DNA from: Hymenobacter negativus
Lineage (GTDB): Bacteria; Bacteroidota; Bacteroidia; Cytophagales; Hymenobacteraceae
Length of the DNA: 64,000 bases
Direction of reading: 5' to 3'
Assembly (NCBI RefSeq): GCF_017571495.1
Contig: NZ_JAGETZ010000012.1
Location: forward strand, 175,950-239,949
Shown here: piece after piece, positions 42,917 through 49,931 of the stretch
How positions within the stretch are numbered: position 1 is the stretch's first letter
Layout: each line of letters begins with the position of its first letter
Position numbers and translations under genes: made by a program
The notes under the pieces: generated by a model
What the model was told of the DNA's origin: nothing
Seen by the model: only the letters and a program-made list of their open reading frames with translations
Database searches by the model: none

Positions 42917-43813
42917 ATAGCCTCTTTCTCCGCTGAATTACACGTAGCAGGCCACGTCTTCCCCGTGACGCACTGCCACTTCGAAGTTGAACAAGCCACG
43001 CAGTTGCGGGGCCGGGCGAGTGCGAAGGTGCGCTACGGCCCGGTGCAGTTGGTGCTGGACGTGCCCGACGGGGACGTACTGCCGGCCTGGGCGACGGACC
43101 CCGACCAGCGCCACACCACAGCCATTGTGTTTCTGGACGCCAACGGCGGGCGAGCGGTGGAAACGCTGCACCTGCCAGCGGCCTACTGTGTGGCCTACCA
43201 AGAGCAATTCCGTAGCGGCGACGCACAAGGCGGGTCCTACCAGTGCTTTCTGACCTTGAGTGACCCCACGGGCTGGACGATGGCACCGGGTGGGCCGGCT
43301 AGTGCCTTTGTGGCTCCGGCTGCGCGGGAGCACGGGCCGGTAGCAGTTGGGGCAGTGGCAAGTAGCACGTTAATCGCGCATACCGGCGGCAGAGGGCCAA
43401 ACGGGATGGGTGATACAGTGGGCGTATTCAGCAGACGCCCATACGACCCGGACAGTTGCGGAGGTCCTATTGCTAGCTTAGATTGGAAGAACGCAGTGGT
43501 CACCAAGGACGGAATAGCCCTTGTTATTCAGCACACTAATCGCTTTGAGAAGGACCCTGCCAATGTTGCCATGATTAGCCGTTTACAACGCATCAGCAGC
43601 AATGAGCTTACTGCTACTGATTGGGATAAGCGCTACTATACGCACGAAATTCGTGAATATGAACGCTACCGTCAGCTAGGAGTGCCGGACGGCGAAGACC
43701 CCGGTTACGAAGTGTGGAACGATACGCATACAGCCACTTTAGAAGATTACCAACTAGCAGACAACGATGCCCAAGGCAATAGCTTTCTTTACCATCCAGA
43801 TGCCTTACTGTAA
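42917..43813 (+). CDS. TssD (Bacteroidota Hcp-like tube protein) fused to a C-terminal putative toxin; start codon reads ATA
   Basis: A protein of about 298 residues. Residues 1-135 are a TssD-type T6SS tube domain: ASFSAELHVAGHVFPVTHC, RGRASAKVRYGPVQLVLDVP, then AYQEQF and YQCFLTLSDPTGWTMAPGGPASAF. A Gly/Ala-rich linker runs to about 180. The C-terminal 115 residues differ in composition and include WDKRYYTHEIREYERYRQLG and WNDTHTATLEDYQL, whose conserved-looking His, Glu and Asp suggest an enzymatic toxin; I cannot name the family. Homologous sequence begins with ASFSAEL, but the preceding codon is ATA (42917), where ATG is expected. The first usable codon is GTG at 42965, which would remove the first beta-strand. 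Either the ATG is mutated or a non-standard start is used. Confidence 0.7.
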   Translation: MASFSAELHVAGHVFPVTHCHFEVEQATQLRGRASAKVRYGPVQLVLDVPDGDVLPAWATDPDQRHTTAIVFLDANGGRAVETLHLPAAYCVAYQEQFRSGDAQGGSYQCFLTLSDPTGWTMAPGGPASAFVAPAAREHGPVAVGAVASSTLIAHTGGRGPNGMGDTVGVFSRRPYDPDSCGGPIASLDWKNAVVTKDGIALVIQHTNRFEKDPANVAMISRLQRISSNELTATDWDKRYYTHEIREYERYRQLGVPDGEDPGYEVWNDTHTATLEDYQLADNDAQGNSFLYHPDALL

Positions 43814-43819
43814 ATTACT

Positions 43820-44059
43820 ATGATTAGCACCGAAAATATCGAGATTTTGAAGCTTGTTGCTTCTATAAATAGTGGCGAAGCAGTAGGCTTACGCAGCATT
43901 GATATGCGTCTCATGCGCACTCACCCGGCTATAATTCAGAACGGTGAGCTACTGATTCGGGTGCGTGCGCTGGTAGATGACGCGGCATTAATATGGAAGC
44001 AGGAAAATAATTCGGTATTAATAACTGAAAAAGGGAAAGACATGCTGCTTAAGTCGTAG
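43820..44059 (+). CDS. putative immunity protein for the TssD-fused toxin
   Basis: A 79-aa cytoplasmic protein beginning MISTENIEILKLVASINSG. It ends with a basic, winged-helix-like stretch (NNSVLITEKGKDMLLK). The ATG lies 6 nt after the stop of the TssD-toxin gene, the position and size expected of a cognate immunity gene, and it shares the low GC of the toxin's C-terminal half. The immunity role is inferred from position; the family is not recognised. Confidence 0.6.
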   Translation: MISTENIEILKLVASINSGEAVGLRSIDMRLMRTHPAIIQNGELLIRVRALVDDAALIWKQENNSVLITEKGKDMLLKS

Positions 44060-44103
44060 TAAAACATGTCATTACGTTTCATTGGGTTTGGAAAGCCGCC
44101 CGC

Positions 44104-44967
44104 GTGGTTTGCCTGCCCGTCACCGGCCGCCAGCCCCTCGAAACGCTGCGCCTGCCGACGGCCTACCAGGAGCAGTTCGTGAGCGGCGCCGCACAAGGCA
44201 GGGCCTACCAGTGCTTTCTAACGCTGAGCGACCCCACGGGCTGGACCATCGCGCCCGGCGGCCCGGCCGCGGCCTTTGTGGCCCCGGCTGCTAGGGAGCA
44301 CGGGGTGCCGGGGGCGGCCGCCGTGGTGGCGGCTGCGGCTCCAGCGGCGGGGCGCGAGCTGGGCATTGGCGGGGCGATGGGGGCGGGGGGCGACACGCCG
44401 AAAAGACAATACATTTCTGCTAATCTCAAGCCGCAGGGAATGCCGCTGAGTCTGGCCGAAGTTGAAGCGAAGTATGGGCGCAGGGGGTTGACTTAGTGAC
44501 CGAAACGCAAGCCGAAGCGCTACGACTGGGGACCAAGTTGCCATCCGGTGCGGCCGTTGAATCCAACAAAGTGAGAGGTCCTGTCTTGGCCGGCGTTAAA
44601 GACCCGCTAACCGGAGTAACGCACTTTGGGAAAAATGTAGAAGTGCTTCCCGATGATTTGCACCCTACTACTTGCGAAAAGAGTTCAAGCATATATTACC
44701 CAAAAGGAAGCAGGGGAAATTGATGCTAGTTCGGACGATTTGGATAGAGCCGGAAGAGCTGGCACTCATGGTGAAATTGTTGCTTTAAATAAAGCAATGA
44801 AGGCTAGAGAAAAAGTGACAGGCCGAGCGATGCAGGAATCAGAACTTGGTGAATTCTTGTTGCACAACCGCTCGTTAGTAAGCAAATCATTAGGCCAGGG
44901 GGTACCACCACGTTGTATTAATTGTTGGCACCTTACGGAAGGGGTGCGCGTCATCGGCAACGATTAA
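44104..44967 (+). pseudogene. truncated TssD fused to YwqJ-like deaminase toxin, frameshifted
   Basis: It starts in the middle of a TssD domain (GRQPLETLRLPTAYQEQFVSG, YQCFLTLSDPTGWTIAPGGPAAAF). The N-terminal ~70 residues are missing. After an Ala/Gly linker the frame stops at 44496. The next frame continues TETQAEALRLGTKLPSGAAV and GVKDPLTGVTHFGKNVEVLPDDLHP, then the original frame resumes at about 44668 with LLAKRVQAYITQKEAG. One base has apparently been lost near 44492 and one gained near 44668. The end carries GTHGEIVALNKAMK, TGRAM...EFLLHNRSLV and PPRCINCWHLTEG, the HxE and CxxC zinc motifs of YwqJ-type deaminases. The toxin is therefore disabled, though its catalytic residues survive. 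Confidence 0.75.
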
Positions 44968-44987
44968 CCTATAAACACTAAAACGAC

Positions 44988-45425
44988 ATGTTGAGAGTAA
45001 ATGCAGATGACTTGGATGAGAAATTCACGGCGGGTGGCAGCCGCATCATTGTATTCGACGATAAACCGTTGACGGGGGTCGCGTACGAGATGAATGAGTT
45101 GGGTAATTTATGGAGTGAACAAGCTTATGAAGATGGGGTCTTGAGTGGTGTGTCTAAAGACTGGTATCTAAACGGCCAACTTCAGTCTGAGACGGACTAT
45201 CGGTGGAATCGGGTGCATGGCCACAATCGAAAGTGGTTCGAGAATGGCCAACTCAAATCTGACGCGATTGTTGAACTAGGCTATATTATTCGCAAACAAG
45301 AGTGGGATGAGCAAGGGAATCTTATCAAAGAGTACCACATCGACAGTGATGCTTGGTCAAGGGACTTGTTGGAGTCCGAAAGAAGGATGTTCAAAAAAGG
45401 GCTCGACTACAAGATTGTTGAGTGA
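44988..45425 (+). CDS. YwqK-like MORN-repeat antitoxin/immunity protein
   Basis: A 145-aa soluble protein with YwqK-type repeats: GVAYEMNELGNLWSEQAYEDG, GVSKDWYLNGQLQSETDYRWN and GHNRKWFENGQLKSDAIVELG. In Bacillus the YwqK antitoxin is encoded next to the YwqJ deaminase toxin. Here the gene starts 20 nt after the frameshifted YwqJ-like toxin, so it is very probably that toxin's immunity protein. It is intact although its toxin is not, as expected if immunity is still useful against sister cells. Confidence 0.8.
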   Translation: MLRVNADDLDEKFTAGGSRIIVFDDKPLTGVAYEMNELGNLWSEQAYEDGVLSGVSKDWYLNGQLQSETDYRWNRVHGHNRKWFENGQLKSDAIVELGYIIRKQEWDEQGNLIKEYHIDSDAWSRDLLESERRMFKKGLDYKIVE

Positions 45426-45509
45426 ATGATTAGATAGTATGTAGTTGTCGTCACACTATGTGTTTGCCTGAGACTACAAGAATAGCATACCCCACTGTCA
45501 AACGGGTGC

Positions 45510-45610
45510 CCTGCTCCGCGCAAGTAAGCAGCACTGCGCTACGGCTTGGAGCCGCTGGTGCGGGACGTGCCCGGAGAGGAGGTGCTGCCGCCTGGGCCGC
45601 ACCAGCGGTA
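45510..45610 (+). pseudogene. short remnant of a third TssD gene
   Basis: The DNA reads through words aligned to the TssD copy at 43001-43110: GCGCTACGG, TGGTGCGGGACGTGCCCG, GGAGGTGCTGCCGCCTGGGC and CACCAGCGG. They are in the same order and about the same spacing. Only about 100 bp survives, without a start, and the frame soon breaks. It corresponds to residues 35-65 of the tube domain. Confidence 0.6.
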
Positions 45611-45634
45611 GGCTACGGTCGCCTGCTGAATATC

Positions 45635-45674
45635 AGGGCTGGCTAGGCAGCGTATCCGCTGCCTAGCCAGCCCT
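45635..45674. terminator. hairpin ending the TssD island
   Basis: AGGGCTGGCTAGGCAGCG and CGCTGCCTAGCCAGCCCT form an 18-bp perfect stem with a TATC loop. It lies between the island and the converging metallo-hydrolase gene. Confidence 0.7.
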
Positions 45675-45708
45675 TGCTTAATTGGATGCTCCACGTAGTT
45701 CCGCAACG

Positions 45709-46485
45709 CTACTGGGCTGCCGGGTACCAGTTGCGTAGCCGAACGTCTATTTTCTTGTTGGTCGCGTTCACCATTTTCTTGAAGGCGGCCACGTCGCTCA
45801 GGCCGTTCTGACCCCGGTAGTGATACGGGTATACGATGCCCGGCTTGAAGGCCAATACTCCCTGCGCAGCTTGGTTTACATCCATGGTGTAGGGCAGATT
45901 CATGCACATGAAGGCCACATCGATGCCTTTGAGGGCGCGCATTTCGGCGGTGTCTTCGGTATCGCCGGAGAGGTACACGTTTTTACCGCCCAAGTTCAGC
46001 ACATAGCCATTGCCCCGGCCTTTGGTGTGGAGAGCGTCGGCCGATTCGGGCAGGTTGTACATCGGTATGGCCGAAACCGTCAGGCCCAGCGTGTCGAGCC
46101 GCTGGCCGTTGTTCAGGATGCGAACTTGTGCTTTGTACTCGGCTGGCAGCTTCTCGGCCACCGCCCGCGGCACCACCATCAGGGCCTTGCCTAAGGATAG
46201 GCCCGCCAGCGTCTTCGGGTCCAGGTGGTCACCGTGAATATCGGTGATGAGAATTACATCAGGCGCGGCTAGTCCGACATAGGCCGCCGCCCCGCCATAG
46301 GGGTCTACGTAAATCGTTTTGCCGCCCCACGTCAATACCAAGCTGCCGTGCGTAATGGGCTGCACCGTGAGAGGGCCTTGTTTGGTAGCAATCTGGTCGG
46401 CGACTGCGCGCAATGGGGCGCTGGTTTGGGCCTGTGCTATAACCGCGAAAGTGGCCAGCGCGGCCGTCAGCAGAGAGGATTTCAT
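45709..46485 (-). CDS. exported metallo-beta-lactamase-fold hydrolase (UlaG-like)
   Basis: A 258-aa exported protein with signal peptide MKSSLLTAALATFAVIAQA. The MBL fold shows PITHGSLVLTWGGKTIYVDP, the metal motif ITDIHGDHLD (HxxDH), SGDTEDT and a C-terminal PYHYRGQ with the last His ligand. It resembles UlaG/UPF0173 enzymes but is periplasmic. Substrate is unknown. It converges with the TssD island and is separated from it by a hairpin. Confidence 0.87.
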   Translation of the reverse strand: MKSSLLTAALATFAVIAQAQTSAPLRAVADQIATKQGPLTVQPITHGSLVLTWGGKTIYVDPYGGAAAYVGLAAPDVILITDIHGDHLDPKTLAGLSLGKALMVVPRAVAEKLPAEYKAQVRILNNGQRLDTLGLTVSAIPMYNLPESADALHTKGRGNGYVLNLGGKNVYLSGDTEDTAEMRALKGIDVAFMCMNLPYTMDVNQAAQGVLAFKPGIVYPYHYRGQNGLSDVAAFKKMVNATNKKIDVRLRNWYPAAQ

Positions 46486-46794
46486 TGGGTTTCTACCTAT
46501 CGGGTAAGAAGGATGGGACCGTGCATTTTCAGTGGGCTGGCCTTGGCGGAGCAGCTACTGGCTACTAAAAAGCAAGGCCATAACCCGGTTGGTCCGCACA
46601 AGTTCAACTCAGCGAGGTGCAAAGCCCATAGAGGCTTGGTGGTTCCTGTACTGTTCAGGCGGTCCGGGTAGCCGGTGGGTTGCTTGAGTAACAGGCCGTG
46701 CTGGTTTCACCGCATGATACACCAGGTACGAGTAGCCACAAAAAAGCCCGACACCTTGCGGCGCCGGGCTGGTAGAAATGTGGAAGGAAAGGAA
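46486..46794. other. intergenic region, no gene seen
   Basis: About 309 bp between two leftward genes. A hairpin terminator for the gene at 46795 lies at 46741-46771. No other structure was recognised. Confidence 0.4.
46741..46771 (-). terminator. hairpin terminator after the recombination-like gene
   Basis: The stem AGCCCG/CGGGCT follows an A6 run at 46741-46746, which gives a T6 tract on the minus strand. Confidence 0.7.
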
Positions 46795-47580
46795 TTAAGC
46801 AGCGGCCTTTTCACCGTTCTCACGGTCGTCGATGGCTTTGCGCAGCTTGGCAATGGCTTGCAGCGCGCGCTCCTCATCGAGGCGGTTAATGTTGAGCAGC
46901 ATCTTGGTCTTCTCCGGGCGGGTGATGACCGGGTGGTTCAGCAGGCGGATGATTTCCTCTTTCTGCGAAGCCGTAGCGTACTGCACGGGGGCGGCAGCTT
47001 CAGCGGCTACGGTCGGAGCCGGGGTTTCGGCGGGCACCACTTGCATGGCGGGCACGGGCTGGGCAGCTACCGGAGTGGGAGCCACAGCCGCTCTGTTAGT
47101 ATCGTAGTCCATTTCTTCGGCAGGAGTGGGCTCGTAGCCGGCGGCGCGGATAATCCAGGCCAGGCAGTTGCGGTAAGCTTTGCCTATGGCGCGGGTCTGG
47201 GCCATGCTCATGATGGCAAACTCCTGGTAGAATTTCTTGCCACTCTCCTTGTTCGAGCACACGGCGAATCCTGCACCTACCGTAGTACCGTGGCGCATGT
47301 CAAACAGCGTCACTTTGGCCTGGTATTTAAGCTCTTCAGCGCTGCTCACGTTGATGACGTGCTCCACGATGGGCACGATGCCGAGGCGCGAGCCCGCGTA
47401 CTGCCAGCCTTCCACGTTTACGAACTCCTTGCCCTGTACGTTCGTGGTTAGCTTGTTGTCCTTGATGAACTTAGCGAGGTCCTTCGCCAAATCCAGCGTT
47501 TCATCGGAGCGGGCAATGTCATAGCTCTCGACTTTAACTTTTTTGGTAACGTCCTTGGTGGTTTTGGTGGCCTCGTTCAT
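46795..47580 (-). CDS. phage-like ssDNA-recombination-type protein (unnamed family)
   Basis: A 261-aa protein with three parts. Residues about 15-150 form a domain containing VEGWQYAGSRLGIVP, VCSNKESGKKFYQEFAI and the very characteristic SMAQTRAIGKAYRNCLAW followed by AAGYEPTPAEEM. This pattern is seen in phage and bacterial proteins related to ssDNA-annealing or replication accessory functions. A Pro/Ala/Val linker follows (about 155-205), then a C-terminal helical SASQKEEIIRLLNHP-like region. The activity is an inference from memory of the pattern. No phage genes are adjacent. The true start is the ATG at 47580; the frame to 47607 uses TTG. Confidence 0.72.
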   Translation of the reverse strand: MNEATKTTKDVTKKVKVESYDIARSDETLDLAKDLAKFIKDNKLTTNVQGKEFVNVEGWQYAGSRLGIVPIVEHVINVSSAEELKYQAKVTLFDMRHGTTVGAGFAVCSNKESGKKFYQEFAIMSMAQTRAIGKAYRNCLAWIIRAAGYEPTPAEEMDYDTNRAAVAPTPVAAQPVPAMQVVPAETPAPTVAAEAAAPVQYATASQKEEIIRLLNHPVITRPEKTKMLLNINRLDEERALQAIAKLRKAIDDRENGEKAAA

Positions 47581-48188
47581 GGCGGTGCTTTGTTTTAATG
47601 TGTCCAACTGATGTTCGTGTTAATAACCCAAAGGTAAAAGGAATCGTGCCACAAAAGCCAAAAATATTGGTAAATTTTATCGTTGTATATCAGTGTTTTA
47701 TTAGCAATAGTAAAAAATAAGTGTTTTTGTTCCTGGCTAATCAGGTTGGTAAGAGTCCATTTCAGCGGAATACTTAGCAAATGACCAGGTCGTCTTCTCC
47801 TTTTTCAGGGTTGTGCAGCGAACCACAACCTTTCTCAAACAGTTTTCTGCTCCTTTTCGCTCCGCTGAAACAACCATTCCTGCACTTGCTCCGAGTAGGG
47901 GAATGTAGCCCCTGACACAGCGGCCACACGCCGGCTCGCGACCGGTGCTGCTCATCTGCTGTGTCACTGGCCGGCCCGTGGCCAAGCAAGGAAATGTTGG
48001 CGCCGACTTTCCCTGTCCAGCCCCGGCCGGCTGTTCCATCCATCACTCCTCCTATTTCAACTGCCGGTTTTCGTACCCGGCTCATTTTCCGGTTGGTCTA
48101 CTGACCTGCTCGGCTCCCCTATGCGCCTCCTTTTTGAGGCGTAGGACCATCCCATCAACTTTCTCAACGGCTTACTTTTCCCACCATC
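47581..48188. other. intergenic region with promoter of the 46795-47580 gene
   Basis: About 600 bp. The left 150 bp is AT-rich and contains the minus-strand -7 element at 47629-47636. The right 400 bp is GC-richer but has no supportable gene on either strand. A TACTTTTC -7-like word about 12 nt before the next ATG may serve the lipoprotein gene. Confidence 0.45.
47629..47636 (-). promoter_or_regulatory. -7 element of the recombination-like gene
   Basis: The minus strand reads TACCTTTG, an exact TAnnTTTG. A TTG lies 22 nt upstream of it on the same strand, a suitable -33 distance. The leader to the ATG at 47580 is about 45 nt. Confidence 0.6.
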
Positions 48189-49058
48189 ATGGCAATATTG
48201 ACAAACGTTCTTCGGCGGAGCGCCTCCTCCATCGGTCTCGGCTTAATCCTCCTCGGCTCGGCGAGCGTAAGCCTTAGCAGCTGCAAAAAAGACTCCGCTA
48301 CGGAAGTCGACCAGGACGCCGTGGCCAACGTGAAAATGGCCACCTCGGCCACGCTCGGCAATTACCTGACCGACGCTGCTGGCAACACGCTCTACATCTT
48401 TGCCCGCGACGTGGATGGCACTAACGCCTGCACCAGCGCCACCTGCATGCCCCTGTGGCCCGTGTACTACGAAGCCAACATCAAGGTGCCTAAATCGCTG
48501 AATGCAGCTGATTTTGCCACCAAAACCACCACTGACGGCCGCTCGCAAACCACCTACAAAGGCTGGCCGCTCTATTACTATGCCCCGGCCACCAACGGTG
48601 TGTACACCCGCGAAGCTCCCGGCACCACCGGCGGCAACGGCGTGGGCGGCGTCTGGCATGTGCTCAATCCCAACTACGGCGTGGTGCTAGCCAGCAAAAC
48701 GGTGGTTGACAAAACGGCTGGCACTTCGTCCTCCAAAACATACATGACCGATATCAACGGGCGGACGCTGTACTATTTCGCCAAGGACAACACCAACCCC
48801 AACACGCTGCCCACCAACTGCACGGGTGGTTGCGCTGCCATATGGCCCGCGCTGTACATGGGCAAGCCCGCACTGCCGTCCACACTCGTAGCCACCAAGT
48901 TCACCACCATCACCCGCGATGGAAACCGCGAGCAGCTCGTCTACAACGGCCACCCGCTCTATTACTACGCCGGCGATGCCGCCACAAGAGGTAAGGTCGA
49001 AGGCCACAACCTCAACGACTCCGGCGACTTCTGGTTCGTAGCCGACCCGGCGCGGTAG
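48189..49058 (+). CDS. secreted-repeat (COG4315-type) lipoprotein
   Basis: A 289-aa lipoprotein with lipobox LSSC at residue ~32. Two repeats of the ~45-residue secreted-repeat family are visible. One is around YLTDAAGNTLYIFARDVDG...CMPLWPVYY with YKGWPLYYYAPATNG, the other around YMTDINGRTLYYFAKDNTN...CTGGCAAIWPALY with YNGHPLYYYAGDAATRGKVEG. Each has the C-x3-C or CxxxC Cys pattern. The family is common in secreted proteins and often sits near cytochrome or electron-transfer genes, but its function is not known. The ATG at 48189 is the natural start. Confidence 0.85.
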   Translation: MAILTNVLRRSASSIGLGLILLGSASVSLSSCKKDSATEVDQDAVANVKMATSATLGNYLTDAAGNTLYIFARDVDGTNACTSATCMPLWPVYYEANIKVPKSLNAADFATKTTTDGRSQTTYKGWPLYYYAPATNGVYTREAPGTTGGNGVGGVWHVLNPNYGVVLASKTVVDKTAGTSSSKTYMTDINGRTLYYFAKDNTNPNTLPTNCTGGCAAIWPALYMGKPALPSTLVATKFTTITRDGNREQLVYNGHPLYYYAGDAATRGKVEGHNLNDSGDFWFVADPAR

Positions 49059-49078
49059 GGGTGGGTTAAGAAACCAAT

Positions 49079-49116
49079 AGCCGGTCATGCAGAGCGTCAG
49101 CGAAGCATGACCGGCT
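49079..49116. repeat. dispersed palindromic element, copy B (short form)
   Basis: AGCCGGTCATGC and GCATGACCGGCT form a perfect 12-bp palindrome around AGAGCGTCAGCGAA. The GTCATGCAGAGCG core matches the copies at 23492, 52503 and 57554. It lies between converging genes and may act as a terminator. Confidence 0.75.
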
Positions 49117-49134
49117 GATTTTCTTGTTCTAGGC

Positions 49135-49794
49135 TTAGCCGCCTTCCAGAATGTGGCCGTCGCGCATCACAATCTTGCGGTCGGCCATTTCGGCGAGTTG
49201 GTCATTGTGAGTTACGATGACGAAGGTTTGGCCCAGTTCTTTGCGCAATAGGAAGAAAATCTGGTGCAGTTCCTGAGCGTTTTTGGTGTCGAGGTTGCCG
49301 CTGGGCTCGTCGGCGAAGATGATTTCGGGCGAGTTGATGAGGGAGCGGGCTACCGATACGCGCTGTTGCTCGCCGCCGCTCATTTCGCTGGGCTTGTGCT
49401 CGGCGCGGTGCTCCATGTTCATCATGGCGAGAAGCTCGCGGGCCCGCACGCGCACTTCTTTTTCGGTGCGGCCGGCCAGGTAGGCGGGCAGGCACACGTT
49501 TTCGAGGGCCGTAAACTCGGGCAGCAGGTTGTGAAACTGGAAAATGAAGCCGATGTGTCGGTTGCGGAACCGAGCCAAATCGTTGCGCCCCAGTGCGCTC
49601 ACCAGCTCACCGTCAAACAATACTTCGCCCGAGTCAGGCGTGTCCAGCGTGCCCAGAATGTGCAGCAGCGTGCTCTTGCCGGCTCCGGACGAGCCCACGA
49701 TGCTCACGATTTCCGACTTTTCAATCGTCAAGTCAATGCCCTTGAGTACGTTCAGGGAATTGTAACTCTTATGAATGTTGATAGCTTGCAGCAA
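49135..49794 (-). CDS. LolD-like ABC transporter ATP-binding protein
   Basis: A 219-aa ABC ATPase of the LolD/MacB group. Walker A is GSSGAGKSTLLH (about 39-50), the Q-loop is FIFQFHNLLPEF, the signature is MSGGEQQRVSVARSL, Walker B is IIFADEPSGNLD, and the switch His is in VIVTHNDQL. LolD-type proteins power lipoprotein release from the inner membrane. The ATG-like start at 49848 cannot be right: the promoter (49834-49841) lies inside it. TTG at 49794 gives M-LQAINIHKSY, the normal LolD start, so I use it. No permease gene is adjacent. Confidence 0.88.
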   Translation of the reverse strand: MLQAINIHKSYNSLNVLKGIDLTIEKSEIVSIVGSSGAGKSTLLHILGTLDTPDSGEVLFDGELVSALGRNDLARFRNRHIGFIFQFHNLLPEFTALENVCLPAYLAGRTEKEVRVRARELLAMMNMEHRAEHKPSEMSGGEQQRVSVARSLINSPEIIFADEPSGNLDTKNAQELHQIFFLLRKELGQTFVIVTHNDQLAEMADRKIVMRDGHILEGG

Positions 49795-49833
49795 CGGCGG
49801 GCAACGATAGACGTGAATGAATGCGGGCAGCAA

Positions 49834-49841
49834 CAAAGCTA
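49834..49841 (-). promoter_or_regulatory. -7 element of the LolD-like gene
   Basis: The minus strand reads TAGCTTTG, an exact TAnnTTTG. It is 39 nt upstream of the TTG start at 49794 and rules out the longer reading frame. Confidence 0.65.
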
Positions 49842-49893
49842 CGCACAATCCGGGCGGAGCCTGTTGGCCCTATACGCAACTTTCCCGAGTATG

Positions 49894-49901
49894 TAGCTTT
49901 G
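49894..49901 (+). promoter_or_regulatory. -7 element of the GH113-like gene
   Basis: TAGCTTTG is an exact TAnnTTTG. It is divergent from the LolD-like promoter 53 nt away. An in-frame ATG lies only 3 nt downstream (49905); later ATGs at 49920 and 49932 leave a short leader. Confidence 0.6.
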
Positions 49902-49931
49902 GGCATGTCTTCGGCCCGAATGTTCTTCGTC

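Noticed and set aside
42965..43813. The GTG at 42965 as the natural start of the TssD gene
   Set aside because: It would remove about 16 residues that match the first strand of the family (ASFSAEL...), so I treat it only as a possible secondary start.
47737..48085. Two overlapping minus-strand frames of about 100 codons before the lipoprotein gene
   Set aside because: Neither has a recognisable domain or a regular coding pattern; both are rich in Gly, Arg and Cys typical of chance frames in GC-rich DNA.
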